DNA of 59,543 bases from an uncultured Bartonella sp. (GCF_945285465.1 NZ_CALYQK010000005.1:1-59543); one strand, 5' to 3'; positions 9,733 through 19,089 are shown, counted from the first letter of the stretch. The notes: generated from the letters alone by a model not told the origin. Numbers and translations: made by a program.

Positions 9733-10451
9733 TATGGCGATACCTTTTCATAGCATGCATTGGCGCGTTTTTCCATATGGCGAATGATCGAGGATGATAT
9801 GGCCGAAAAAGCAAGATAGATCAAACATGCCGCAAGATAAAAAAACATCGGTTTTTTTGTTGCAGCAACGGCGAGATTTGTTTGACGCATAATATCGACT
9901 AGCGAAATTGTGGACACGAGAGATGTATCTTTAAGAAGGATAAGCCAATTATTTGACAAACCGGGCAGGGCATTGCGAACCAATTGCGGAAAAATAATGC
10001 GCAAAAATGTCGTTGAGGGCGGCAAGCTTAACGCTTTGGCGGCCTCGTATTGTCCACTGTCGAGCACTTGGAATGCGCTAAGCCAGACTTCACAAGAAAA
10101 AGCAGCAAAAACCATGCCCAATGCAAGCATTCCGGCAAAAAAAGCATTGATGGAAAATTCGGCTTCAATGTTGAAATGCGCCATCAGAGTTTGGACCACG
10201 GTTTGCAAGCCGTAATAGACGAGAAATAACGTCAGCAGTTCCGGCAGTCCACGGAAAACTGCCGAAAATGTTGTAGCTCCAATCTGGAGAAGTTTTACAT
10301 CTGATCGAATAAAAAGCGAACACGCAAGCCCGAGAGGAAGCCCGATGGGTAAACAACATAACGCCAGTGATAAGGTAACACCGGCACCTAAAAGCATGAC
10401 CGTTCCCCAACCGCCACTGCCAAAAGACAGCAATGACAAATATTCGATCAT
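9732..10451 (-). CDS. Polar amino-acid ABC transporter permease (first, HisQ/OccQ type)
   Basis: This 239-residue multi-spanning permease has the EAA motif QYEAAKALSLPPSTTFLRI, which is partner-specific for the ATPase of this operon. It follows the binding-protein gene by about 96 bp and overlaps the second permease by one base. Two distinct permeases, one binding protein and one ATPase are the standard arrangement for arginine/ornithine/histidine or opine importers. Confidence 0.92.
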   Translation of the reverse strand: MIEYLSLLSFGSGGWGTVMLLGAGVTLSLALCCLPIGLPLGLACSLFIRSDVKLLQIGATTFSAVFRGLPELLTLFLVYYGLQTVVQTLMAHFNIEAEFSINAFFAGMLALGMVFAAFSCEVWLSAFQVLDSGQYEAAKALSLPPSTTFLRIIFPQLVRNALPGLSNNWLILLKDTSLVSTISLVDIMRQTNLAVAATKKPMFFYLAACLIYLAFSAISSSIIRHMEKRANACYEKVSP

Positions 10452-10547
10452 AAAAATACTCCGATTACTGAGACAAAATTATCACTGAAAAATCCTGAAT
10501 ATCAGGCATACTCAATTCATCAAGCTCGATCAAACATGGTAAAGTTT

Positions 10548-11300
10548 TTAATAGATATCGGCATCGAAATATTTTTTATTGATTTTTTCATAAGTGCCAT
10601 CGGCTCGGATTTCATCAATCGCCTTGTTCAGCCGGTTCTTCAGATCTTCAGAATTTTTCCGGATCGCAATAGAAACCGGGTCTTTGGTGCCTTCAATTTG
10701 GCCGACAAGCCTGCAGCAATCCTTGCCGTCTTTGTCGAGCCAAGCAAGAAGCGGAAATTTGTCATGAACAATGGCATCAAGGCGATAATTGACGAGATCG
10801 CTATTCGCCTCTTCGGCTGTGGGGTAAAGTTTTAAAGTGGCACCTTCGGGAACATAATTGTCTTCGGCATAATTGGCTTGCATTGTGCCGGCCTGGGCAC
10901 CAATGGTTTTATCTTTCATCGATTGCGGGCTGACATCTTTAATGTCAGAGTCCTTTAAAGCGGCAACGGCCAGCGTTGTTGTATAATAGCGGTTGGTAAA
11001 ATCGACTTTTTGTAGGCGAGCCGGTGAAGGCACCATTGAAGCAATGACTGCATCATATTTTTTTGCCAAAAGCCCAGGAATGATTCCGTCCCAGTCTTGC
11101 GCTGTTACAATACACTCGACTTTCATTTTTTCGCAAAGCGCATAAGCAATGTCGACATCAAAACCAAGAAGCTTGTTGTTGGAGTCAACGTAATTGAATG
11201 GCGGGTAAGCGCCTTCTGTTGCAAAACGCAGACTTTCAGCATGGGCGGTAAAACTCATTATCAAGCTTCCCAAAACGAGTCCAATTGCGAAAGTTTTCAT
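10548..11300 (-). CDS. Periplasmic amino-acid-binding protein of the ABC transporter
   Basis: This is a family 3 solute-binding protein that delivers its ligand to the two permeases downstream. The start at 11300 is preferred because a strong AAAGGAG lies just upstream and a signal peptide begins there (MKTFAIGLVLGSLIMSFTAHA, about 21 residues); an upstream start at 11345 would add an unlikely extension. The mature protein resembles lysine/arginine/ornithine-binding proteins (FATEGAYPPFNYVD and DWDGIIPGLLAKKYDAV). It has a Cys pair (CEKMKVEC) as well as DCC near the C-terminus. Cationic amino acids or an opine are the likely ligands by inference. Confidence 0.92.
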   Translation of the reverse strand: MKTFAIGLVLGSLIMSFTAHAESLRFATEGAYPPFNYVDSNNKLLGFDVDIAYALCEKMKVECIVTAQDWDGIIPGLLAKKYDAVIASMVPSPARLQKVDFTNRYYTTTLAVAALKDSDIKDVSPQSMKDKTIGAQAGTMQANYAEDNYVPEGATLKLYPTAEEANSDLVNYRLDAIVHDKFPLLAWLDKDGKDCCRLVGQIEGTKDPVSIAIRKNSEDLKNRLNKAIDEIRADGTYEKINKKYFDADIY

Positions 11301-11537
11301 ATTACACTCCTTTATGTCAGGGGTTAAGAAGCTGTTCCACTCCATTTAGTTTTAACGTTATATTTTATTGAAGAGCAATGCAAAAACGAAAATCCACCGA
11401 TATAACGGCAATGTTGTTATGCCATCACATTTCTAGTGTTATTTATGTTGATGAGCCGATAGGCGCAGCAGTTAAGCTTTCCAACGGCTTTGAACGCTAT
11501 CGATCGAGTAGCCAAAAATTACATTCGTCTTTAGGCC

Positions 11538-11834
11538 TTGATACGCCTTTTGGCAAATTGCGCCATAATGTTTCTTCTTCTATCTATGACAGTTATTATA
11601 TATGCGCTATTATTTGCCACAATTTTTATCTTGGAAATTGGGCCAATTCCCGCACAAATATTCAAGCGCTGTACAAATAGGCCGGTTTTACGTATCAAAG
11701 CGAAAAGCGGTTTTGTTAGTCTTTGTGCCAAAGTCTGGACAATAGTGTTAGTCTCAGTGATAGCGTTATGCTATGGATTAGGCTGGCTTTCCACCGGCTT
11801 TAATGATTTTGTTTATTCTGTCTTTGTTTTATAA
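11538..11834 (+). CDS. Possible small two-helix membrane protein (unrecognised)
   Basis: I do not recognise a family. An open frame from TTG 11538 (an ATG follows at 11568) encodes up to 98 residues. It has a long hydrophobic segment (MFLLLSMTVIIYALLFATIF), a basic middle with two Cys (FKRCTNRPVLRIKAKS) and a second hydrophobic segment (VWTIVLVSVIALCYGLGWL). The clean two-helix pattern is why I list it. Against it, there is no good ribosome-binding site and its last 35 bp overlap the convergent LysR gene. It could be a chance frame. Confidence 0.3.
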   Translation: MIRLLANCAIMFLLLSMTVIIYALLFATIFILEIGPIPAQIFKRCTNRPVLRIKAKSGFVSLCAKVWTIVLVSVIALCYGLGWLSTGFNDFVYSVFVL

Positions 11835-12702
11835 ATTCAACCAAAAGGTGTAGCGACTCTTTTTGGACGGGTTTTCGATAAACAAATTCAAAATCGTAGC
11901 TTCCGTTCAGTAACGGGTGTTCGCAGAGTTTGATATTTGCAGGACAATTATAGCGCGATACAGTTGAAATAAATGTATAGCCAAGTCCGCTTAAGACCAT
12001 GCCCAGACACGCATTAAAATCGGTAGCGCAGGTGACTATATTGGGACGGAAATTTGCTTTTCGACATTCGAGGAGAAGAAAATCATAGAATTCGGGTGAC
12101 ATTTCGCGCGGAAAAAACAGACATTTCTCCTGTTCCAGAAATCGCAGACTATTGTTTTTTTGAAGTGCAAAACCGTTTTCACGATTACTTGCGATCAATA
12201 AACGACATTTTGTCAAAAATATCCCTGCTTTTGTTGTGTCGGCTTTCAGGCGCCAGGCCATAAAACCGGCATCAAGCTTGCCTAGTGTCAGTTGTTCGGT
12301 TTGCCCGACAGCAAGGGTTGGTTCAAGGGACAGGTTTATTTCAGGGTAAAGCTGGCAAAAATCTTTTATAATGGTGATTACAACAGGGTTCCACGTGTAT
12401 GTCGGTGCAATTCCGATATGGAGTGTTTCTTTAATGCCACTTACTCTTTTGACATTGGTTATTGCCTGATTGAGGGCATGGAGAATATAGGGTGCATCTT
12501 TTAGCAATTGTTCGCCAGTTCGGGTCAGTTCAATGCCTTTTTGACGCCTTATAAAAAGTTTTGTTGCAAGTTCTCGTTCCAGCTCTTTGATCTGGCGGCT
12601 GAGTGCCGGCTGAACAATAAATAAATGGCGGGCAGCTTCCGAGATACTGCCATATTGCGCTATGGCTTGAAAATAACGGATCTGTTTTATGTCCAATAGC
12701 AA
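11800..12702 (-). CDS. LysR-type transcriptional regulator
   Basis: The 300-residue product has the N-terminal winged helix-turn-helix of LysR regulators (IRYFQAIAQYGSISEAARHL then QPALSRQIKELEREL) and a C-terminal effector-binding domain. It is divergent from an MFS transporter and M20 amidohydrolase gene pair, sharing a 149-bp intergenic region, which is the classic layout for a LysR activator of the adjacent genes. It may also act on the amino-acid ABC operon on its other side. The effector is unknown. Confidence 0.93.
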   Translation of the reverse strand: MLLDIKQIRYFQAIAQYGSISEAARHLFIVQPALSRQIKELERELATKLFIRRQKGIELTRTGEQLLKDAPYILHALNQAITNVKRVSGIKETLHIGIAPTYTWNPVVITIIKDFCQLYPEINLSLEPTLAVGQTEQLTLGKLDAGFMAWRLKADTTKAGIFLTKCRLLIASNRENGFALQKNNSLRFLEQEKCLFFPREMSPEFYDFLLLECRKANFRPNIVTCATDFNACLGMVLSGLGYTFISTVSRYNCPANIKLCEHPLLNGSYDFEFVYRKPVQKESLHLLVEFIKQRQNKQNH

Positions 12703-12780
12703 CTACTCCGAGTTGAGAAAATATTTCACATGGTTAACCGATAAAAGAACTGGAGTCCATGCCATTTTGCTATAACTCGT

Positions 12781-12807
12781 ATTGCGAAATAACAATCCAG
12801 AATTGTT
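12781..12807. promoter_or_regulatory. Candidate LysR operator: overlapping inverted repeats
   Basis: Between the divergent lysR and MFS genes lie ATTG-N8-CAAT (12781-12796) and the perfect 6-bp inverted repeat AACAAT-CCAGA-ATTGTT (12791-12807). A -10-like TATAAC lies just upstream at 12771-12776. LysR proteins bind dyads around a T-N11-A core; these repeats are near but not exact matches. The assignment rests on position and symmetry only. Confidence 0.35.
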
Positions 12808-12851
12808 TTTCTTTTCGATATTCTATTATGACGGATATTTAAGGAGAGTCT

Positions 12852-14138
12852 ATGGAACACAGCCAGTCGACAACAAAAAACCAGTCTGTTTCAAAAAAAG
12901 TGATCACCGCTGCAGTAATGGGCGGGGTATTGGAATGGTACGATTTTGGAGCTTATGCACTTTTTGCCTATGTCATATCTTACCAATTTTTCCCGGTAGA
13001 GAATCAAGTTGTCTCTATGCTTCTGACATTCATTACTTTTGCCGTGGGATTTTTGACCCGACCTCTCGGGGCTATTATTCTTGGAGCCTATTCTGATCGT
13101 GTTGGCAGAAAATCGGCATTGTCATTGACGATGATTTTGATGGCTGTGGGCATGGGAATTATTGCATTTTGTCCCACTTATGAGCAAATTGGCATTCTGG
13201 CACCGATTATCGTTGTCATTGCTCGACTAATCCAGGGTGTATCGGCAGGCGGAGAAATTGGCAGCGCGCTGTCCATTTTGGTCGAAACTGCGCCAGCCCA
13301 TAAACGGGGGCAGATTGCGGCATGGCAACAGGTCAGCCAAACAGGGGCCTTTCTGGTCGCCGGTGTTGTCGGCTGGGTTATTACGGCGTTTTTTTCATCC
13401 GAACAGGTTGCATCGTGGGGGTGGCGGGCCGCTTTTGCGTTCGGCATGTTTGTTGCACCGGTCGGGTTCTATATTCGTCGCCAGATTGACGAATCACCAG
13501 CTTTTCTTGCCGAACAAAAACAGGGGAATAAAGAACATGTTCCTTTTTCGGTTCTTTTCGCCAACAGCTGGAAGCCGTTATTTCTCGGTATCGGTATTGT
13601 TTTGATTTGGACAGTGACAAGCAAAACAGCAAGCTCCTTTATGGCCACCTATGCAATCAACAATTTGCATATGAAGCTGACCTCTCCCTATCTGGGGATG
13701 ATCGTTGTCGGTATCGTGTTATTGTTTTGCCCCGTTGTCGGAGCGTGGTCGGACCGCATCGGCAGACGCCCGATTATGATCGGCGCGGCAATTGCGATTT
13801 TTGTTTTTGCCTATCCGTCCTTTTGGTTGTTATCGGCTTACCCAAATGTATGGGTGTTGATTGCACAACAATTTTTTTATGCGGTTTTGATGGTTCTTTA
13901 TACAGCTCCGGCATCTGCTGCCTTATCTGAACTTTTTCCGACAGCATTCCGCTCGTCGGGAATTGCTCTTTCATATAATATTGCCGTGACGATTTTTGGT
14001 GGATTTTCTCCGACAATTTCGACGGCGCTTATCGGAATTACGGGTGATAACAGGGCAATTGCCTATTACATAATGTTTGCAGCATTGGTAAGCATTATTG
14101 CGCTTTTTTATTCGCCAAAAATACTGAAAATGAGATAA
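12852..14138 (+). CDS. MFS transporter, metabolite:H+ symporter family
   Basis: The 428-residue, 12-helix carrier begins with the motif GGVLEWYDFGAYALFA, typical of the metabolite:H+ symporter subfamily (alpha-ketoglutarate, citrate, proline/betaine carriers). The MFS loop motifs YSDRVGRKS and WSDRIGRRP are present in both halves. AAGGAGAG precedes the ATG. The next gene, an M20 amidohydrolase, follows after about 50 bp, so the carrier probably imports that enzyme's substrate. The substrate is not deducible. Confidence 0.93.
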   Translation: MEHSQSTTKNQSVSKKVITAAVMGGVLEWYDFGAYALFAYVISYQFFPVENQVVSMLLTFITFAVGFLTRPLGAIILGAYSDRVGRKSALSLTMILMAVGMGIIAFCPTYEQIGILAPIIVVIARLIQGVSAGGEIGSALSILVETAPAHKRGQIAAWQQVSQTGAFLVAGVVGWVITAFFSSEQVASWGWRAAFAFGMFVAPVGFYIRRQIDESPAFLAEQKQGNKEHVPFSVLFANSWKPLFLGIGIVLIWTVTSKTASSFMATYAINNLHMKLTSPYLGMIVVGIVLLFCPVVGAWSDRIGRRPIMIGAAIAIFVFAYPSFWLLSAYPNVWVLIAQQFFYAVLMVLYTAPASAALSELFPTAFRSSGIALSYNIAVTIFGGFSPTISTALIGITGDNRAIAYYIMFAALVSIIALFYSPKILKMR

Positions 14139-14187
14139 ATATTGAGCCTGTAGTTTTTGGCAAAGGCTGCATGAAGGTAGATTGGAA

Positions 14188-15357
14188 ATGATAGAAAATA
14201 ATAACGCTGTACAAAAAGCAATTAATGCTTATTTGCCGGAAATGCGGGCACTGCGTCAACAAATCCATTCTAATCCGGAAACCGGTTTTGAAGAAAAAGC
14301 AACGTCAGCAATTGTTGCAAAACTGCTGCGCGAATGGGGATATGAAGTGACAACGGGCGTTGCCGGTACAGGTGTTGTCGCCTCGTTACAGAATGGTAAT
14401 GGACAAAAAAAACTTGCACTGCGCGCCGACATGGATGCGCTTCCCGTTTTTGAACAAACAGGCTTATCCTATGCCAGTAAAATAGATGGGAAAATGCATG
14501 CTTGCGGGCATGATGGGCACACAACCTCTTTGCTGACAGCAGCCCGTTATCTGGCACAGACGCGAAATTTTTCAGGTACGCTCAATCTTATTTTCCAGCC
14601 AGCAGAAGAGGGGCTGGGCGGGGCAAAGCGCATGGTTGAAGAGAAGGTTTTTAAAAAATTTCCCTGCGATGCCATTTTCGGCTACCATAATGTGCCGGGC
14701 ATAGCTGCGGGAAATTTCTGCTTTATCCCGGGATCGGCCACTGCAGCCTCAGATCGGGCAAAGATTATTGTCAAAGGTAAAAGCGGTCATGGTGCGCAGC
14801 CCGAAACGGCAGTTGACCCGATTGTAGTTGGTGCGGCGATTGTTGGTTCTTTGCAGACAATTGTTTCGCGCAATATTGCTCCGTTCAAATCCGCAGTGGT
14901 TACAGTGGCAAGTTTTCACGCCGGTGATGCTTATAATATCATCCCCGCAACGGCCGAGTTAAAACTGACAATCAGAAGTTATGACGAAAAAACGCGTGGC
15001 TTGCTTGAGGAACGCATCCGGGAGGTAGCGCAATACCAGGCAAAGGTCTTTGGCGCAGAATGCGAAATTGCCTATTTCCGGCTTAACCCGTCGTGTAAGA
15101 ATGATGAAACACTAACGACGTTTGCGCGTGGTGTTGCCGAAAAAACGTTTGGCAAGAATGTGATTGAAGAACGCACCGTACCATTCGGTTTTAGTGAGGA
15201 TTTTTCCTATATGTTACAGGAAAAGCCGGGCTGCTACTTATTTGTTGGTAATGGTGGTTCGGCAAACCTTCACAGCGATCATTATAATTTTAACGATGAG
15301 TTGTTGTTGCGGATGGGTACGTACTGGGTACGACTTGTTGAATCCTATCTTTGTTAA
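14188..15357 (+). CDS. M20 family amidohydrolase (hippurate hydrolase / N-acyl-amino-acid amidohydrolase type)
   Basis: This metallopeptidase of the M20D group cleaves amide bonds of N-acyl amino acids such as hippurate or indole-acetyl conjugates, releasing the amino acid. From ATG 14188 it has 389 residues, with GAAGGTAG upstream; a TTG at 14182 is an alternative. Metal-binding motifs are visible: HACGHDGH, QPAEEG and a late His in NLHSDHYNF. A dimerisation domain lies near the middle (GKSGHGAQPETAVDPI). There is no signal peptide, so it is cytoplasmic. It forms a unit with the upstream MFS carrier. Confidence 0.92.
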   Translation: MIENNNAVQKAINAYLPEMRALRQQIHSNPETGFEEKATSAIVAKLLREWGYEVTTGVAGTGVVASLQNGNGQKKLALRADMDALPVFEQTGLSYASKIDGKMHACGHDGHTTSLLTAARYLAQTRNFSGTLNLIFQPAEEGLGGAKRMVEEKVFKKFPCDAIFGYHNVPGIAAGNFCFIPGSATAASDRAKIIVKGKSGHGAQPETAVDPIVVGAAIVGSLQTIVSRNIAPFKSAVVTVASFHAGDAYNIIPATAELKLTIRSYDEKTRGLLEERIREVAQYQAKVFGAECEIAYFRLNPSCKNDETLTTFARGVAEKTFGKNVIEERTVPFGFSEDFSYMLQEKPGCYLFVGNGGSANLHSDHYNFNDELLLRMGTYWVRLVESYLC

Positions 15358-15614
15358 CACAGATGCGGTTTTTTGCTTCAATCGGGGTATTTTAAAGTCG
15401 AGCATTATCTTTATAAGCGATATTTTTAAAGCCGCGTTTGAAATATCGTGCTTCCGGTTGTCAATAACGGTACTGCTATATCTGGCAAACGACAGCCAAA
15501 AAGCTTAAATCAGCATGCAAGAGAAGCAATTGCTTGCTATTGTTCTTAAAAGAGAACGATGAAAGTGCAAAGCGGCTATTTCCTCCGTTAGCAAGAATCT
15601 GTTATTGGCAATTT

Positions 15615-16409
15615 ATGAAAAATTATCTCGACCTTCTTTCTTATGTTCTGGAGAACGGCATTGACCGTTCAGACCGTACCGGCACCGGCACACGTTCGAT
15701 ATTTGGCTATCAGATGCGTTTTGACCTTGCTAAAGGTTTTCCGTTGCTGACAACAAAAAAGCTCCATTTGCGCTCGATTATCTATGAATTATTATGGTTT
15801 TTACGCGGTGATACCAATATCAAATGGCTAAACGAGCATGGTGTTTCCATTTGGGATGAATGGGCCGATGACAATGGTGATCTCGGCCCCGTCTACGGTT
15901 ACCAATGGCGGTCATGGCCTACACCAGATGGAGGCCACATCGACCAGATAGCGAAAGTTGTCGATATGATTATCAAAACACCGGATTCGCGCCGGCTCAT
16001 TGTTTCGGCATGGAACCCGGCTCTGGTTGACGAAATGGCTTTGCCACCCTGTCATTGTCTGTTCCAGTTCTACGTTGGCGATGGCAAACTTTCGTGCCAG
16101 CTTTATCAGCGCTCTGCCGATATTTTCCTAGGTGTTCCTTTTAATATTGCTTCTTACGCCTTGTTGACGATGATGATTGCGCAAGTTACCGGGTTAAAAT
16201 TTGGTGAATTTGTTCATACCTTTGGCGATGCCCATCTTTATTCAAATCATTTCGAGCAGGCAAAATTGCAACTTACGCGTAAACCTCTTCCGCTCCCGAC
16301 CATGAAACTTAATCCAGACGTAAAAGATATATTCAAATTCAGTTACGAAGATTTCGATTTGCAAAATTATGTTGCCGCTCCTCATATCAAAGCGTCGGTA
16401 GCCGTATGA
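15615..16409 (+). CDS. thyA: ThyA, thymidylate synthase
   Basis: ThyA methylates dUMP to dTMP using 5,10-methylene-tetrahydrofolate, producing dihydrofolate. From ATG 15615 it has 264 residues, the length of the E. coli enzyme; the frame open from 15534 adds residues outside the family. The catalytic Cys lies in [12 protein letters not shown] and the substrate-binding [17 protein letters not shown] is intact. Its end overlaps folA by 4 bp, coupling the enzyme that makes dihydrofolate to the one that recycles it. Confidence 0.97.
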   Translation: MKNYLDLLSYVLENGIDRSDRTGTGTRSIFGYQMRFDLAKGFPLLTTKKLHLRSIIYELLWFLRGDTNIKWLNEHGVSIWDEWADDNGDLGPVYGYQWRSWPTPDGGHIDQIAKVVDMIIKTPDSRRLIVSAWNPALVDEMALPPCHCLFQFYVGDGKLSCQLYQRSADIFLGVPFNIASYALLTMMIAQVTGLKFGEFVHTFGDAHLYSNHFEQAKLQLTRKPLPLPTMKLNPDVKDIFKFSYEDFDLQNYVAAPHIKASVAV

Positions 16410-16915
16410 CCGTTCCGATTTGTCTTATCGTGGCCGTTGCAGAAAATGGTGTCATAGGGCGCGATGGCACTATGCCATGGCGGTTATCAACCGACCTCAA
16501 AAGGTTCAAGGCTTTGACAATGGGTAACCCTGTCATCATGGGGCGCAAAACATGGAACTCGTTGAAATCGCCTCTGGGTGGACGGGCAAATATAATCATC
16601 ACGCGAAACCGGATGTTTGCGCCGGAAGGAGCAATGGTTGCCCATTCTTTTTCTGAAGCGCGTCGTGTGGCTGAAGATCAGGCAAATAGAGACGATAGTC
16701 AATTTGTTTTTGTTATTGGTGGGGGAGAAATTTTTAAGCAAGCATTGCCATTTGCCGACCGTATGTATGTAACAGAAATCATGGCTCCGATCGAAGGTGA
16801 TACATTTTTTCCCGGCTTTAATGCTGGTGACTGGAAAGCTATCAGCACAGAGATGGTGCCAGAAGGTCCTAAAGATACATTTGCTACAAGATTTGTGATT
16901 TATAAGCGTCAGTAA
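16406..16915 (+). CDS. folA: FolA, dihydrofolate reductase
   Basis: FolA reduces dihydrofolate to tetrahydrofolate with NADPH. The 169-residue protein shows the N-terminal signature [18 protein letters not shown], with the catalytic acidic residue just after (STDLKRF), and [14 protein letters not shown]. The ATG overlaps the thyA stop in an ATGA junction. The thyA-folA pair is conserved in Hyphomicrobiales upstream of hflKC. Confidence 0.96.
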   Translation: MTVPICLIVAVAENGVIGRDGTMPWRLSTDLKRFKALTMGNPVIMGRKTWNSLKSPLGGRANIIITRNRMFAPEGAMVAHSFSEARRVAEDQANRDDSQFVFVIGGGEIFKQALPFADRMYVTEIMAPIEGDTFFPGFNAGDWKAISTEMVPEGPKDTFATRFVIYKRQ

Positions 16916-16962
16916 ACTTGTAAAAGTGGACAAAAAATTGGACATTGCGTTGAAACGGGGTT

Positions 16963-16991
16963 TTGACATCCCTATAAAGAAGAAACAATAG
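16963..16991 (+). promoter_or_regulatory. Candidate sigma70-type promoter for hflK
   Basis: A TTGACA hexamer (16963-16968) is followed 17 bp later by CAATAG (16986-16991), about 35 bp before the hflK ATG. The -35 is a perfect consensus match; the -10 is weak. Confidence 0.4.
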
Positions 16992-17026
16992 AATTTGCGT
17001 AATTTTGCGCTTAACAAGAGGTGACT

Positions 17027-18193
17027 ATGCCCTGGAGCAATCAGAATGGCGGCGGCCCATGGGGCGGCGGAAATAACGGTGGAAGCCCCTGGAGCGGCGG
17101 TGGAAACGATAATGGTAACAATAAGAATCCATGGGGCAAAAAACCGCTTGGTTCTGGTGGCGGGGGCAACGGCCCGGATATTGATGAAATTTTGCGCAAA
17201 GGCCAAGACCGGCTCAAACAGTTTGGCGGCGGTAGCGTTTTTATTGTTATTTTGGTTATTGCTATAATCTTTTGGCTTTTCCAATGTTTTTATATTGTGC
17301 AACAAAACGAGCAGGCTGTCGAATTGCGTTTCGGTGTGCCAAAACCGGGTATTATCAGTGACGGTCTGCATTTTCACTTTTGGCCAATTGAAAACTATTT
17401 GAAAGTGCCATTGACAGAAAAGTCGATTGCCATTGGTGGTAAACCGGGCCAGCCGCAGCAAAGCGATGGCTTGATGCTGTCGAGTGACCAGAACATTGTT
17501 TATGTCAATTTCTCTGTTTATTACCGCATTTCTGACCCGAGCAAATATTTGTTCAATGTCAGTGAACAAGAAGGAACAGTTCGTCAGGTTGCCGAAAGTG
17601 CAATGCGTGAAGTTATCGGTCGCCGCCCGGTTGATGATGTGCTGCGCGACAAGAAAGAAGAAGTCGCCGATAACGTAAAAACAATTATCCAGTCAACTGC
17701 GGATAAGTATCAACTCGGTATCCAGATCAATCGTGTCTCTATCAGCGAGGCGGCGCCACCTACCAAGGTCGCGGCTGCTTTTAACTCGGTGCAGCAAGCC
17801 GAGCAGGAACGTGGTCGCATGATTGAAGAAGGCAACCGCGTCCGCTTTAAAAAACTGGGTCTTGCCAATGGCGAAGCATCGAAGGCACGTGAAATTGCCA
17901 AAGGTGAAAAAGCCCAGATGGTTGAAGAAGCCAAAGGGCGTGCCGAACGTTTTGCCGCCATTTCCCACGAAGCTGCGGTCGCGCCGGAAGCAAGTCGCTA
18001 TCGGCTCTATATGGAAACGATTGGTGGTATATTGAATTCACCGAATAAACTAATATTGGATCAAAAAAATGGCGGACCGGTGTCTTATCTACCATTGAAC
18101 GAGTTGATGCTGGGCAAAAACCAGTCATCTTTAGCCCCGAGCGCTGGCAAATTGTCTGGAACTCAATCATATGCTACAGAAGGACAACACTAA
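17027..18193 (+). CDS. hflK: HflK, FtsH protease modulator
   Basis: HflK and HflC form the membrane-anchored SPFH/Band-7 cage that surrounds and modulates FtsH. The ATG at 17027 fits the ribosome-binding site AAGAGGTGA; a GTG at 17021 lies inside that site. The 388-residue protein starts with a Gly/Trp/Asn-rich segment, has a single membrane helix near residues 70-90, then a Band-7 domain and a coiled-coil region. It overlaps hflC by one base. Confidence 0.96.
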   Translation: MPWSNQNGGGPWGGGNNGGSPWSGGGNDNGNNKNPWGKKPLGSGGGGNGPDIDEILRKGQDRLKQFGGGSVFIVILVIAIIFWLFQCFYIVQQNEQAVELRFGVPKPGIISDGLHFHFWPIENYLKVPLTEKSIAIGGKPGQPQQSDGLMLSSDQNIVYVNFSVYYRISDPSKYLFNVSEQEGTVRQVAESAMREVIGRRPVDDVLRDKKEEVADNVKTIIQSTADKYQLGIQINRVSISEAAPPTKVAAAFNSVQQAEQERGRMIEEGNRVRFKKLGLANGEASKAREIAKGEKAQMVEEAKGRAERFAAISHEAAVAPEASRYRLYMETIGGILNSPNKLILDQKNGGPVSYLPLNELMLGKNQSSLAPSAGKLSGTQSYATEGQH

Positions 18194-19089
18194 TGCAGCA
18201 AAACCGTTTTTTTATTGGCCTTGGTGTCGTTATTGTTGTGTTGCTTGCTGTCTGGATGTCGGTGTTTATAGTCTATCCGCGTCAACAAGTTGCGGTTAAG
18301 CGTTTCGGGCAGATTGTCAGGGTGGAGCAGGATCCCGGCCTTTATTTCAAAACACCGTTCATCGACCAAACAGTGATTATCGACAATCGTCTGTTGCGTT
18401 ATGATGTGCCCACGCAATCGGTGCAGGTGCGCGGTGGTCGTTATTATGAAGTTGACGCATTTTTCATTTACAGAATCACCGACCCGAAACTGTTTCTACA
18501 ACGCATCAGCTCGGGCCGCCCGCAAGTCGCTGCGGAAGAAAATCTTGCACCACGCTTTATCGACGCTTTGCGTGCCGTTTACGGCAAGCGTGAATTCAAG
18601 TCGGCACTGTCGGACGAGCGAAGCGCAATGATGAACGAAATTCAGCAGCAATTTTCTGTTGATGCCGGTTCGCTTGGCATTACCATTGTTGATGTCAGAA
18701 TTCGTAAAACCGATCTTACAGATGCGCTTTCGGAAGATGTTTATAAACAGATGGCAGCCGAACGCGAAGCGGCAGCGGAAAATATTCGTGCGGTCGGACA
18801 GCAGGAGCGCGACCGTATTGTTGCCGAAGCCAATCGTGAATATGAAGAAATTGTAGCCGCGGCCAAGCGTGATGCGGAAATTACCCGTGGTGAAGGTCAG
18901 GCTGAAAGTATTCGTTTGTTGCTTGATGCGCGAAAAGCTGACCCGTCATTCTATGACTTCTGGTTGGCTATGGAAAACTATAAGAAATTGAAGAATACGC
19001 CAATGGTTGTTTCGCCAACGGAAGATTTCTTCTATTATTTCCATAAACCTTTGGCGATTGAAAAGTCTATAGCACCGGCAGGTAAGTGA
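18193..19089 (+). CDS. hflC: HflC, FtsH protease modulator
   Basis: HflC is the partner of HflK. The 298-residue protein has an N-terminal membrane anchor (FFIGLGVVIVVLLAVWMSVFI), an SPFH domain facing the periplasm and a heptad-rich coil with many Glu/Arg/Ala (AAEREAAAENIRAVGQQERD). Its ATG shares a base with the hflK stop, and its own stop overlaps the ATG of the DUF2065 frame. The order hflK-hflC-DUF2065-degP is the usual alphaproteobacterial arrangement. Confidence 0.96.
   Translation: MQQNRFFIGLGVVIVVLLAVWMSVFIVYPRQQVAVKRFGQIVRVEQDPGLYFKTPFIDQTVIIDNRLLRYDVPTQSVQVRGGRYYEVDAFFIYRITDPKLFLQRISSGRPQVAAEENLAPRFIDALRAVYGKREFKSALSDERSAMMNEIQQQFSVDAGSLGITIVDVRIRKTDLTDALSEDVYKQMAAEREAAAENIRAVGQQERDRIVAEANREYEEIVAAAKRDAEITRGEGQAESIRLLLDARKADPSFYDFWLAMENYKKLKNTPMVVSPTEDFFYYFHKPLAIEKSIAPAGK

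Noticed and set aside
16487..17569. 360-codon minus-strand frame over folA and hflK
   Set aside because: It is antisense to two clearly identified genes. Its length reflects codon bias on the coding strand, and no domain is recognisable.
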